Assembly: GCA_014729495.1 (NCBI GenBank) | Contig: WJJV01000081.1 | Location: 1-16,428 of the forward strand | Length of the DNA stretch: 16,428 nt | Reading direction: 5' to 3' | From: Candidatus Woesearchaeota archaeon | Lineage (GTDB): Archaea > Nanobdellota > Nanobdellia > Woesearchaeales > UBA12501 | Shown here: positions 6,327 to 12,692 of the stretch, piece by piece | Layout: each line of letters starts with the position of its first letter | How positions within the stretch are numbered: position 1 is the stretch's first letter | The notes under the pieces: model-generated | Seen by the model: only the letters and a program-made list of their open reading frames with translations | Told to the model about the DNA's origin: nothing | Databases searched by the model: none | Program-made: the position numbers and the translations under genes

Positions 6327-7322
6327 TTAATCAATATAGATCAGTTCTGCTTTGCCGTTCTCTTTATGGGCTTCTCTGTACAATGCCATTGCAAAATCCT
6401 GGTTTATGCCATGGCCTGGCTTGATCGCCCTCAACTCCCCTATAATCGGATAGCCGAGCAGACTGAGGTCTCCGAGAAGATCCACTGTCTTGTGCAGGAC
6501 AGCTTCATTATATCTTAGCTTCTCCATCTTCTTTGGTGTGTTGCCTTCACTGTCAATCACTATGAGATGCCTCTTTGCCATGTCAATTATTCCCGGCTCT
6601 CTCTTCTCAAGCTCAATCAGGTCTTCCTCAAAGCAGAATGTCCTTGAGCTGAGCAGATTGTCAAGTGTATTATTATCAAGGTCTGATATATTCAGTTCAG
6701 CTGCCTGCCTGCCTATTGCTGGATTATCATAATCAATCTCTGTGTATAATCTGAAGAAGTCCTTTGGAGAGTATCCATCAAGAGGCATTGCAGTTATGCT
6801 TCTTCCATCATGCTTGACCTCAAAAGGCTCCTTTATACGATATGCTTTCTCAACCCTCTTTGGCCGGTAATCTTCATCAAGGCTTGGCACTATGTTCGCT
6901 GAGAGAATTGCTTCATAGAATAGGTATGCAGAGCCATTGAACATCGGAATCTCGAATTCCCTGATCCTTCCTGAATCATCCACAGAATCATCCATTCCAT
7001 CATCATGGATTTCATCTTCCTCTCTTCCCTCCAGCTCTATCTCTGCATTGGTCACTCCTGCAAGAAAGAGCGCAGCAAGCAGATGCTCAGGGCAGATTAT
7101 AGTATAGCTGTTCTTCAGGATGGTTGTCTTCATCTCAGGTCCGCTGTATTCTGCATTCTCTATGCCTGCTTTTACAGCCTCCCCATCATGAGAGAATATG
7201 ATGCCTGAACCAGTGTCTGCAGGCCTTAACCATAGCCCGCTGCTCTGCCGCGTGTAAGCTCCAGTGCCCACAAGCTTTATTTCCCTTTCCAATGTATTCT
7301 GGAATAGCTTCAATATCAACAC
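6327..7322 (-). CDS. lpxC: LpxC-family UDP-3-O-acyl-GlcNAc deacetylase homologue
   Basis: LpxC is the zinc deacetylase that commits bacteria to lipid A synthesis. All catalytic landmarks are here. FQNTLEREIKLVGTGAYT (7-24) matches the N-terminal LpxC motif. PEHLLAAL holds the general base Glu79 and zinc ligand His80 (E. coli E78/H79). SRTFCF (226-231) matches the ARTFGF motif. HKTVDLLGDL (277-286) supplies zinc ligand His277, Lys278 and Asp281, and KPGHGINQ supplies the catalytic His304. The 23-residue spacing from Asp281 to His304 equals that in E. coli (D242 to H265). The start is GTG at 7322, with a TATA-like GATTAAAAAG about 25 nt upstream; the nearby ATG at 7326 is in another frame. At 331 aa it is slightly longer than E. 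coli LpxC (305 aa), with an acidic insert at about 100-122. No lpxA, lpxD or lpxB is present in the window, so the substrate may differ. Confidence 0.88.
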   Translation of the reverse strand: MLILKLFQNTLEREIKLVGTGAYTRQSSGLWLRPADTGSGIIFSHDGEAVKAGIENAEYSGPEMKTTILKNSYTIICPEHLLAALFLAGVTNAEIELEGREEDEIHDDGMDDSVDDSGRIREFEIPMFNGSAYLFYEAILSANIVPSLDEDYRPKRVEKAYRIKEPFEVKHDGRSITAMPLDGYSPKDFFRLYTEIDYDNPAIGRQAAELNISDLDNNTLDNLLSSRTFCFEEDLIELEKREPGIIDMAKRHLIVIDSEGNTPKKMEKLRYNEAVLHKTVDLLGDLSLLGYPIIGELRAIKPGHGINQDFAMALYREAHKENGKAELIYID

Positions 7323-7341
7323 CCATAAAATCCAAGACCTC

Positions 7342-7360
7342 TTTTTAATCTGCTATTAAA
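7342..7360 (-). promoter_or_regulatory. lpxC promoter with inverted repeat
   Basis: The minus strand has GATTAAAAAG (7341-7350) centred about 25 nt before the GTG start. It overlaps a perfect inverted repeat TTTAAT/ATTAAA with a 5-nt spacer (7344-7360), a possible operator between lpxC and the divergent regulator gene. Confidence 0.35.
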
Positions 7361-7374
7361 TCAGCTGAGGCAGT

Positions 7375-7407
7375 GATATATAAAGTTTCTTAATAAGATA
7401 TTTAAAT
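7375..7407 (+). promoter_or_regulatory. tandem TATA-like elements of the COG1395-like regulator gene
   Basis: GATATATAAAG (7375-7385) would give a leader of about 15 nt before the ATG at 7420. ATATTTAAAT (7398-7407) lies about 26 nt before the in-frame ATG at 7429 and would make that start leaderless. Either may be used. Confidence 0.4.
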
Positions 7408-7419
7408 GATGCGTGCTTA

Positions 7420-8307
7420 ATGCTGCTTATGGGGGACAGGCTATCAGAAAGACTTGGAATATTCCTGCTCAAGAAAGGATTCACAATAAAGAGCCTCTCA
7501 AGATGCTGCTTTGACATCATTGCCCGAAAAGGCAGCAGGATACTGCTGATCAAAGTACTGTCTGATGCAAACGCAATCTCTGATGAGTATGCAGAGCAGA
7601 TGAAAAGCATCAGTTCATATATGCAGGCCTCGCCATTTATTGTTGCTGAGACAGCAGGCCATGATCTCCAGGACAATGTTGTTTATTCAAGGTATGGCGT
7701 CTACACCCTTAGCTTCAGTACTTTCAGGAATTCAATTGACAACAAGCTGCCCTACATCTCAAGCACAAAAGCAGGACTTACTGCAAGGATCGCAGGACAG
7801 AGGTTCAGGCAGTCTGTTGATGATGCTGGGATATCCTCCTCTGACCTGTCAAGGAAGATTGGAGTATCAAGGAGGATGGTCTCTAATTATGAGAATGGTT
7901 CACAGGTCACAATGCAGAAAGCAGAGAAGATATATGATATCTTCGGCCATTCTGTGTTTGAGAAGATAGACCTTTTCAGTCAGCATCCAGCAGTTCAATT
8001 GCCGGGTTCTTCAGCAAAGGAGACACTGATAACGAGGAAATACTCAGAACTGGGATTTGATGCAGCAGAGGCAAGAAAAGTGCCGTTCAATATCATAGCA
8101 AGAAAGGATGAGGAGATAATATTAACTGGAATTGGTGACAAAGTGAATCCTAATACAACATCAGTGTCAAGGCTGCTTGATGCAGAGAATCTTGTGATAT
8201 TCAACAGCAAAAGACCCAAAGAAAAAAATATCCCCTCACTTACAAAACAGGAGTTCATGGAATTCGAGGAAAGCGATGAGCTGATGAAGTTTCTTAAGGA
8301 GTACTAA
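7420..8307 (+). CDS. archaeal HTH-type transcriptional regulator (COG1395-like)
   Basis: This 295-aa protein is a predicted DNA-binding regulator. A Cro/C1-type helix-turn-helix occupies about residues 126-178, with ISSSDLSRKIGVSRRMVSNYENGSQ (138-162) as the recognition-helix segment. It is flanked by two similar domains. The N-terminal one contains FDIIARKGSRILLIKV (31-46) and the C-terminal one FNIIARKDEEIILTGI (223-238), which suggests an internal duplication around the HTH. The length and order fit the conserved archaeal COG1395 proteins of unknown target. The start could be ATG 7420 or the in-frame ATG 7429, which has a better-placed TATA box. It is divergent from lpxC over a 97-nt gap that includes an inverted repeat. 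Its end overlaps the convergent broken gene by about 3 nt. Confidence 0.85.
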   Translation: MLLMGDRLSERLGIFLLKKGFTIKSLSRCCFDIIARKGSRILLIKVLSDANAISDEYAEQMKSISSYMQASPFIVAETAGHDLQDNVVYSRYGVYTLSFSTFRNSIDNKLPYISSTKAGLTARIAGQRFRQSVDDAGISSSDLSRKIGVSRRMVSNYENGSQVTMQKAEKIYDIFGHSVFEKIDLFSQHPAVQLPGSSAKETLITRKYSELGFDAAEARKVPFNIIARKDEEIILTGIGDKVNPNTTSVSRLLDAENLVIFNSKRPKEKNIPSLTKQEFMEFEESDELMKFLKEY

Positions 8308-8899
8308 TCAATAAGATGGAATTGGTCGAGCTGATGCCTTATCTGTCTCCAGGCATAACCTGCTTCTCTCTGCAGTAGTCCAGGAGAGCTGTAGAATCTC
8401 ACTGCAGTGTTATCAGTAGGCTTTATGCCTGCAAGATCTATTATGTCACCTATTTCTCTGTGAGCTACAGGTCCCACAGGTGAAGGTGTGGCATGTATCC
8501 AGAGCTCTGGCATGATATTCACTTCCACAACTGATGATTCTTTCTCAAAGGTTATTCCGTTATGATCATCTTTTGTTATTGTTGTGAAGTTATCATCGCA
8601 GTACTGCCTGAATGCCTGTCTGAACTGCTCTGCTTTCTCTTCTGAAGTATAGAAAGGCTCATCTATCCCCTGTGTTGTGAAAGGGAATCCATAAGAGGTT
8701 ATTCTTGCGCCAGGCCTGACAACAAGGTTTCCGAAAGTCCATGGGATCCTTCTCTCTCAAGCCTGAGCGTGACTCCATACATGTTCTCTCTATGCATATA
8801 ATCAATTAATGCTCTTCCATGTCTTGGTGTGTAATAGAAATCAAAAAGTATCTGAGCAAGATCAAATCTGCTATTGCATGTTTCCTGAATAGATGCCAT
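8304..8899 (-). pseudogene. hypothetical protein gene interrupted by a 2-nt slip in a GA repeat
   Basis: Two minus-strand reading frames join into one protein of about 197 aa if GA is removed from the GAGAGAGA tract (8748-8761 region). The upstream frame MASIQETCNSRFDLAQILFD...YGVTLRLER then runs directly into RIPWTFGNLVVRPGARITSYG and on to HQLDQFHLID. As sequenced, translation from 8899 stops after 66 aa at 8699. The start is set by a TATA element (8919-8929) 26 nt upstream. I do not recognise the family: there is no signal peptide or membrane span, and it has a WTFGN...RPG segment and a His/Pro-rich stretch (WIHATPSPVGPVAHRE). The lesion could be a real mutation, a phase-variable repeat or a sequencing/assembly error. 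Confidence 0.7.
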
Positions 8900-8918
8900 A
8901 ACATATGTTATTTCAATT

Positions 8919-8929
8919 GATATAAAAAT
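8919..8929 (-). promoter_or_regulatory. TATA element of the GA-slip gene
   Basis: The minus strand reads ATTTTTATATC, centred about 26 nt before the ATG at 8899. This implies a leaderless transcript and argues against the upstream in-frame start at 8947. Confidence 0.5.
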
Positions 8930-8964
8930 ATTTCCAATTTTCACCACTTTCCAATAAAACCAAT

Positions 8965-8975
8965 CATTTATATAC
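8965..8975 (+). promoter_or_regulatory. TATA element of the permease fusion gene
   Basis: CATTTATATAC is centred about 30 nt before the ATG at 9000, so the leader is only a few nucleotides. It lies back to back with the minus-strand promoter at 8919-8929. Confidence 0.55.
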
Positions 8976-8999
8976 AGAGGGGGCTGTCTTTTCTATATC

Positions 9000-10889
9000 A
9001 TGACACAGCTGAAGAAGGTGCTGAGCTTCAGAGCCATACTGCTGATAACAATAAACTCTATAATGGGCACTGGAATATTCTTCCTTCCTGCAGTCGGAGC
9101 CCGTCATGCTGGACCTGCTTCCATAATCTCCTGGCTGATACTTTCTGTTGTGTCCATATACATAGCAATGTGCTTTGCAGAGCTTTCATCCATGTTTCCC
9201 AAAGCAGGAGGGGTGTATGAATTCTGCAAGCAGGCTTATGGAAGGTTTCCCAGCTTCCTGTTTGGATGGATGACTCTTGTCGCAGGAAATATAACCATTG
9301 CCATGCTTATTGTCGGAGCAATACAGTACCTCATACCTTTTCCTGTTACCGGCCTCAAGATATCTATCTGTATGTTCTTCATACTTGTGTTCAACTACAT
9401 GGCATTCAAGGGCATGAAGACATCTGCCTTCATGCTGATAACCTTTTCTTTCATAACAGTGGGAACCCTTTTTGCGCTTATAATTCCGGGATTGATAAGG
9501 CTTGAGCCCTCAAACCTCACTCCATTCTTTGTTTTCCCTGCCTCAGCAGTGCTTGTGACTATCTTTTTCATCTCAGAGACATTCTTTGGCTGGGAGACAG
9601 CGACCTTCCTTGCAGAGGAGACAAAGGACGGGGCAAAGGTCATGCCAAAGGCATTGATCTGGGGCACTGTGATAATAGCTGTTATCTGCCTGCTCTTTGT
9701 GGTGACATCTCTCGGAGTGATGCCCTGGCAGCAATTTGGAGGGTCCACTACTCCTCTGACTGATCTTGGAACAAGGCATTTCGGAAGCATGGGGGGTGAT
9801 GTATTCACTATTCTTGTCTACCTTTCTATAATCGGCTCAGTAGCTGGATGGGTTGTCTCAGCTCCCAGGCTGATACTTGCTCTTGCAGAAGACGGGCTTT
9901 TCCTCAAGCAGTTTGCAAAGATCCATAAGAAGTACTACACTCCATACAAGGCAATAATATTCCAGACTGTCCTTACATCCATCCTGGTGTTCATAGGATT
10001 CGGGTCTTACGAGACACTTCTTCATCTTCTCGTACCTCTTGTGCTTATAATGTATTCAGGCGTGCTTCTTTCGCTTGTCATACTCAGGTACAGGCAGCCT
10101 GACACAACAAGATACTATAGAACGCCTTTCGGAAAGGTCGGGCCCATACTTGTGGTGCTCTTCCTTGCATTCCTTATGCTGATGTGGCTTCTTGAGACAG
10201 AAGGCGCAGGCCATACCCTCATGCTGGGGCTTTCTTTCATAGCAGTAGGGCTTCCTATTTATTTCCTCATAGAGATGTATTATGATCCCAAGATAATTGT
10301 GGAGGTGAATGATGCTTTTGCATATCTTGCTCTGCTCACAGAAAGGATATATCTCCCTCACAGTGTCAGGAGAAAGATAATAAAGATGCTTGGAGACATC
10401 AAGGGCAAGAAGGTGCTTGAGTACGGCTGCAATGTCGGAACTTTGACATTATGGCTGGCAAGAGAAGTAGGGCCGAGAGGCAAAGTCTATGCTCATAGTT
10501 ACCTTAAATACAGCCCCAGAATAACAAAGAGGCGCGTAGATAAGATGGGATACAAGCATGTGAATGTCATAGTTGATGATGTCCCTGACAGGGTCCATCC
10601 TTCAATACCAAAGGTGGATGTAGCAGTATCTGTCGGAGAGCTGAGTTATATCCAGGATGTACGCAGAGTGCTGACGCAGATAAACAAGAGGATGAAGAAA
10701 GGCAACAGGATAGTGTTCCTTGAATACGACAAATTCTTTGACATAATCCCCAACAGGTTCTGGCTGGGCAATGACAGGAAGATAAGAGAGGTGTTCAAAG
10801 GCAACGGCTTCTCAGTGCATATCTACAGGAAGCAGGGATTTGCCTGGCAGTATATCTATATCTACGGAAAGAAGGAGAGGGATGCATAA
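9000..10889 (+). CDS. APC-family amino-acid permease fused to a methyltransferase-like domain
   Basis: Residues 1 to about 428 form an APC-superfamily transporter with about 12 hydrophobic spans. TM1 carries INSIMGTGIFFLPAVGARHA (18-37), containing the substrate-binding GTGIF turn; AELSSMFPKAGGVYEF (60-75) and SAPRLILALAEDGLF (287-301) are further APC hallmarks. Two hydrophobic spans near 380-425 end the transporter. Residues about 455-629 resemble a class I SAM-dependent methyltransferase: KGKKVLEYGCNVGTLTLWLA (motif I, 469-486 region), VDVAVSVGELSYIQDVRRVL (539-558) and NRIVFLEYDKFF (569-580). Motif I is EYGCNVG rather than DxGxGxG, and the usual acidic residue after strand 2 is missing (KVYAHS), so catalysis is uncertain. 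The frame is continuous with no internal stop, so the fusion is direct. Substrates of both halves are unknown. Confidence 0.88.
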   Translation: MTQLKKVLSFRAILLITINSIMGTGIFFLPAVGARHAGPASIISWLILSVVSIYIAMCFAELSSMFPKAGGVYEFCKQAYGRFPSFLFGWMTLVAGNITIAMLIVGAIQYLIPFPVTGLKISICMFFILVFNYMAFKGMKTSAFMLITFSFITVGTLFALIIPGLIRLEPSNLTPFFVFPASAVLVTIFFISETFFGWETATFLAEETKDGAKVMPKALIWGTVIIAVICLLFVVTSLGVMPWQQFGGSTTPLTDLGTRHFGSMGGDVFTILVYLSIIGSVAGWVVSAPRLILALAEDGLFLKQFAKIHKKYYTPYKAIIFQTVLTSILVFIGFGSYETLLHLLVPLVLIMYSGVLLSLVILRYRQPDTTRYYRTPFGKVGPILVVLFLAFLMLMWLLETEGAGHTLMLGLSFIAVGLPIYFLIEMYYDPKIIVEVNDAFAYLALLTERIYLPHSVRRKIIKMLGDIKGKKVLEYGCNVGTLTLWLAREVGPRGKVYAHSYLKYSPRITKRRVDKMGYKHVNVIVDDVPDRVHPSIPKVDVAVSVGELSYIQDVRRVLTQINKRMKKGNRIVFLEYDKFFDIIPNRFWLGNDRKIREVFKGNGFSVHIYRKQGFAWQYIYIYGKKERDA

Positions 10890-11258
10890 TCATTTGACAA
10901 ATTCCACTCCAGGAACATTCTCAAACTCTTTGTCTCCTGTGAGGAACTTAATACCAAGTCTTTTTGCAACCATAAATCCTATGCAGTCTGCCATTGAAAT
11001 ATTTCTTTTTCTATTATCTAACTTAAGTCTTGAAGCTTCTCTTATGATATTCTCATCAAAATCAACTGCGAACTTGGAATATTTTTTTAGAAACGTAGCT
11101 GCTTCTTTCTCACTGCTACCTCTCATTAGATTATAATGTACTTCAAAGAGATTAAGCTTTGTTAGCAAGATATTACATTCTGTGTATGGCTGATAATCAG
11201 GGTTGCCTTTTAGTATTTCAATCACTGCATATGAATCAAAGAAAAATATATTATTCAT
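10890..11258 (-). CDS. vapC: PIN-domain toxin VapC
   Basis: VapC toxins are Mg-dependent ribonucleases neutralised by a paired antitoxin. This 122-aa protein has the expected acidic residues: Asp8 (FFFDSYAVIE), Glu39 (LNLFEV), Asp91 (SMADCIG) and Asp109 (TGDKEF). The ISMADC and LTGDKEFENVPGVEF patterns are typical of the family. It is translationally coupled to the AbrB-type antitoxin upstream (8-bp overlap). Its stop codon abuts the stop of the convergent permease fusion with no spacer. The catalytic set looks intact, so the toxin is probably active. Confidence 0.92.
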   Translation of the reverse strand: MNNIFFFDSYAVIEILKGNPDYQPYTECNILLTKLNLFEVHYNLMRGSSEKEAATFLKKYSKFAVDFDENIIREASRLKLDNRKRNISMADCIGFMVAKRLGIKFLTGDKEFENVPGVEFVK

Positions 11259-11478
11259 TGTATAATTCCTTTCTTGTCTGGTCTTTAATCTCCTGTCCTG
11301 ACTTTCTTAATCTGCCTTTCAGCATGCCAAATGTTTCTTTTAATACTTTGCTGTCTCTGATAATCATGAATCTTACTTTTTCATCTTCTTTGATGTGCTC
11401 TTTTTCCATTATATCCTTTGGGATTATTATGCCAAATGAATTTCCCCATTTTCTTATATTGCTTTCACACTCTATCAT
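11251..11478 (-). CDS. vapB: VapB antitoxin, AbrB/SpoVT type
   Basis: This 75-aa protein starts with the swapped-hairpin AbrB DNA-binding fold: IRKWGNSFGIIIPKDIMEK (residues 8-26), then IKEDEKVRFMII. The C-terminal part (about 43-75), rich in Lys, Arg and Glu, should bind and block the PIN toxin. AAGGTGAT lies 6 nt before the ATG, one of the clearest Shine-Dalgarno sequences in the window. The gene precedes vapC and overlaps it by 8 bp, the standard antitoxin-first order. Autoregulation is likely, because a 14-bp perfect palindrome lies at the promoter (11508-11521). Confidence 0.92.
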   Translation of the reverse strand: MIECESNIRKWGNSFGIIIPKDIMEKEHIKEDEKVRFMIIRDSKVLKETFGMLKGRLRKSGQEIKDQTRKELYNE

Positions 11479-11502
11479 TTTGTATCACCTTAGTTAGACA
11501 AT

Positions 11503-11521
11503 GTATAATTAATATATTAAT
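11503..11521 (-). promoter_or_regulatory. vapBC promoter with 14-bp palindromic operator candidate
   Basis: ATTAATATATTAAT (11508-11521) is a perfect palindrome overlapping TATA-like sequence about 30-40 nt before the vapB start. AbrB-type antitoxins commonly repress their own promoter through palindromes, so this is a plausible operator, although AT-rich palindromes also occur by chance. Confidence 0.4.
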
Positions 11522-11550
11522 GTTTTGGTTAATATCACTATTGTAGGACT

Positions 11551-11649
11551 TTATCTGGGAGTATCTCTCTCTGTATTTCTTGCTTCATCTATCTCAATGC
11601 TAATACTGTAAAGTTCTTCAGCTAAATCAATATATTCTTTGAGCACCAT
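11551..11649 (-). CDS. possible small ORF, 32 aa
   Basis: An ATG at 11649 opens 32 codons ending in TAA at 11551. The peptide begins MVLKEYIDLAEELYSISIEI and is acidic and probably helical. A TATA-like TTATTAAAAG lies about 22 nt upstream on the same strand. It is between rps7 and vapB. I do not recognise it. It could be a small protein, the remnant of a longer gene or chance. Confidence 0.3.
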   Translation of the reverse strand: MVLKEYIDLAEELYSISIEIDEARNTERDTPR

Positions 11650-11697
11650 GATTATCACATAATCCTCTTTTAATAAGTATAGAATCTAATGGATACT

Positions 11698-12297
11698 TTA
11701 TCTTGAAGCATCAGCCTGCCTTTCAAGCTCAAGCTTCTTTGATATGGCATTTGAGTTCTGGCTTGAATTATAAGCAGCGAGTATCTCGTCAGCAAGCCCA
11801 TCCACGATTGATTTCTTCTTGTTGAAAACAGAATGGTATGAACCCTGTGTCATGATCTTCAAAGCAATGTCAATCCTTCTCTGAGGAGCGCACTCAACAG
11901 CCTTAGGATACCTTGCTCCGCCGTATTCTATTGTGACAATCTCCTCTCTTGGAGCAGCATTCTCAAGAGCCTTGACAAAGACCTCGATAGGATTCTGCTT
12001 TGTCTTCTGCTCTATCTTCTCAAATGCCTTCTCAACAATATCATATGCATTGGCTGCTTTTCCTGTCATGTGGTTTGAGGACTTGAAGTGCTTCTTTCCC
12101 TTGTGACCTGCAACCATGACCCTGTTCATAAGCCTCTCAACTATGAATGTCTTGGACTTGATGAACCTTGTGCCTACATTAGACCCTCCGGTCCTCGGAA
12201 CAATCCTGGCCTGGAGAGATATATAATCCTTTAATCCAGCATCCTCTACTGTGATGTCCTTTGTGCTCCATTTGTTGAATGCTTTTATGTCGCTCAT
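11698..12297 (-). CDS. rps7: 30S ribosomal protein S7
   Basis: S7 nucleates the 3' major domain (head) of the small subunit and contacts the E and P sites. The 199-aa product starts MSDIKAFNKWSTKDI. It contains the core motifs RTGGSNVGTRFIKSKTFIVE, HMTGKAANAYDIVEKAFE, NPIEVFVKALENAAPREE and YPKAVECAPQRRIDIALKIM, with the typical archaeal C-terminus. The frame extends upstream to 12408, but that part (MSMAVCCQEGG...) crosses the promoter TATA at 12328-12337. The ATG at 12297 fits archaeal S7 length and leaves about 9 nt of leader. In many archaea S7 is in a cluster with S12 and EF-1-alpha. Here it stands alone. Confidence 0.95.
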   Translation of the reverse strand: MSDIKAFNKWSTKDITVEDAGLKDYISLQARIVPRTGGSNVGTRFIKSKTFIVERLMNRVMVAGHKGKKHFKSSNHMTGKAANAYDIVEKAFEKIEQKTKQNPIEVFVKALENAAPREEIVTIEYGGARYPKAVECAPQRRIDIALKIMTQGSYHSVFNKKKSIVDGLADEILAAYNSSQNSNAISKKLELERQADASR

Positions 12298-12322
12298 ATA
12301 TGCCCCATGAAGCAGGAAAAGA

Positions 12323-12349
12323 GGCCCATTTATAAAGATTATGGTGGGA
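12323..12349 (-). promoter_or_regulatory. rps7 promoter, conserved with the FKBP promoter
   Basis: On the minus strand: TCCCACCA, a short A-rich stretch, CTTTATAAAT and then GGGCC. The TATA element is centred about 35 nt before the rps7 ATG. Apart from one gap and three substitutions it equals 5111-5138. Confidence 0.6.
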
Positions 12350-12369
12350 TAGGCAGGTAAATAGTAACT

Positions 12370-12660
12370 GAGAACGCCACCCTCCTGGCAGCAGACAGCC
12401 ATGCTCACTTTGTTCGCATGTTCTACTCGGCACCCCGTAAGGGGAGCAGGAAATCAAAGATTTCCTTAGTTGCGCTCGCTTCGCTTGGCAACCATCCCTC
12501 GCCTCGTCTGCGCCAGGGCGTCGTTCAAGAGATAGATCTCCAGGATGCAACAAAATGGCTGAATACTGGGTGCAGAGGGCAAAAACAAAGGCTTTGACAA
12601 GTGTATGAACATATTATTGTTGTTGCCAACGTTAAGAACTCTAAGAATCATCTTCCAAAA
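12370..12660. other. structured GC-richer intergenic region between rps7 and ileS
   Basis: There is no credible gene. Hairpins follow each other closely. GCCA/TGGC is at 12376-12389. CATGC/GCATG spans the TCACTTTGTTC segment near 12400-12420. CCCC-GTAA-GGGG, with a GNRA-type tetraloop, is at 12433-12444. GGAAATC-AAA-GATTTCC is at 12449-12465, and GTTGC/GCAAC at 12469-12492. CGCC-AG-GGCG lies near 12513. The 19-nt motif shared with the 5-kb region is at 12561-12579. This suggests a folded RNA or a decayed mobile or REP-like element; which strand would be transcribed is unclear. No tRNA, RNase P or SRP signature was found. Confidence 0.5.
12561..12579 (+). repeat. copy 2 of a dispersed 19-nt motif
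   Basis: GAATACTGGGTGCAGAGGG on the plus strand; it differs from the minus-strand copy at 5355-5373 at one position. Confidence 0.6.
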
Positions 12661-12661
12661 G

Positions 12662-12670
12662 CTTTATATA
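12662..12670 (+). promoter_or_regulatory. TATA element of ileS
   Basis: CTTTATATA is centred about 27 nt before the ileS ATG at 12693, so the ileS-JAMM transcript should be leaderless or nearly so. Confidence 0.65.
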
Positions 12671-12692
12671 CAAATATAAAAAACAATTTCCT

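Noticed and set aside
12298..12408. N-terminal extension of rps7 (37 codons)
   Set aside because: It would cross the TATA box at 12328-12337, and archaeal S7 proteins do not have such a segment.
12510..12550. tRNA T-arm-like GTCGTTCAAGAG
   Set aside because: No acceptor or anticodon stem can be built around it on either strand.
12179..12553. 124-codon minus-strand ORF over the structured gap
   Set aside because: Half overlaps rps7 in another frame and the rest is made of hairpin sequence.
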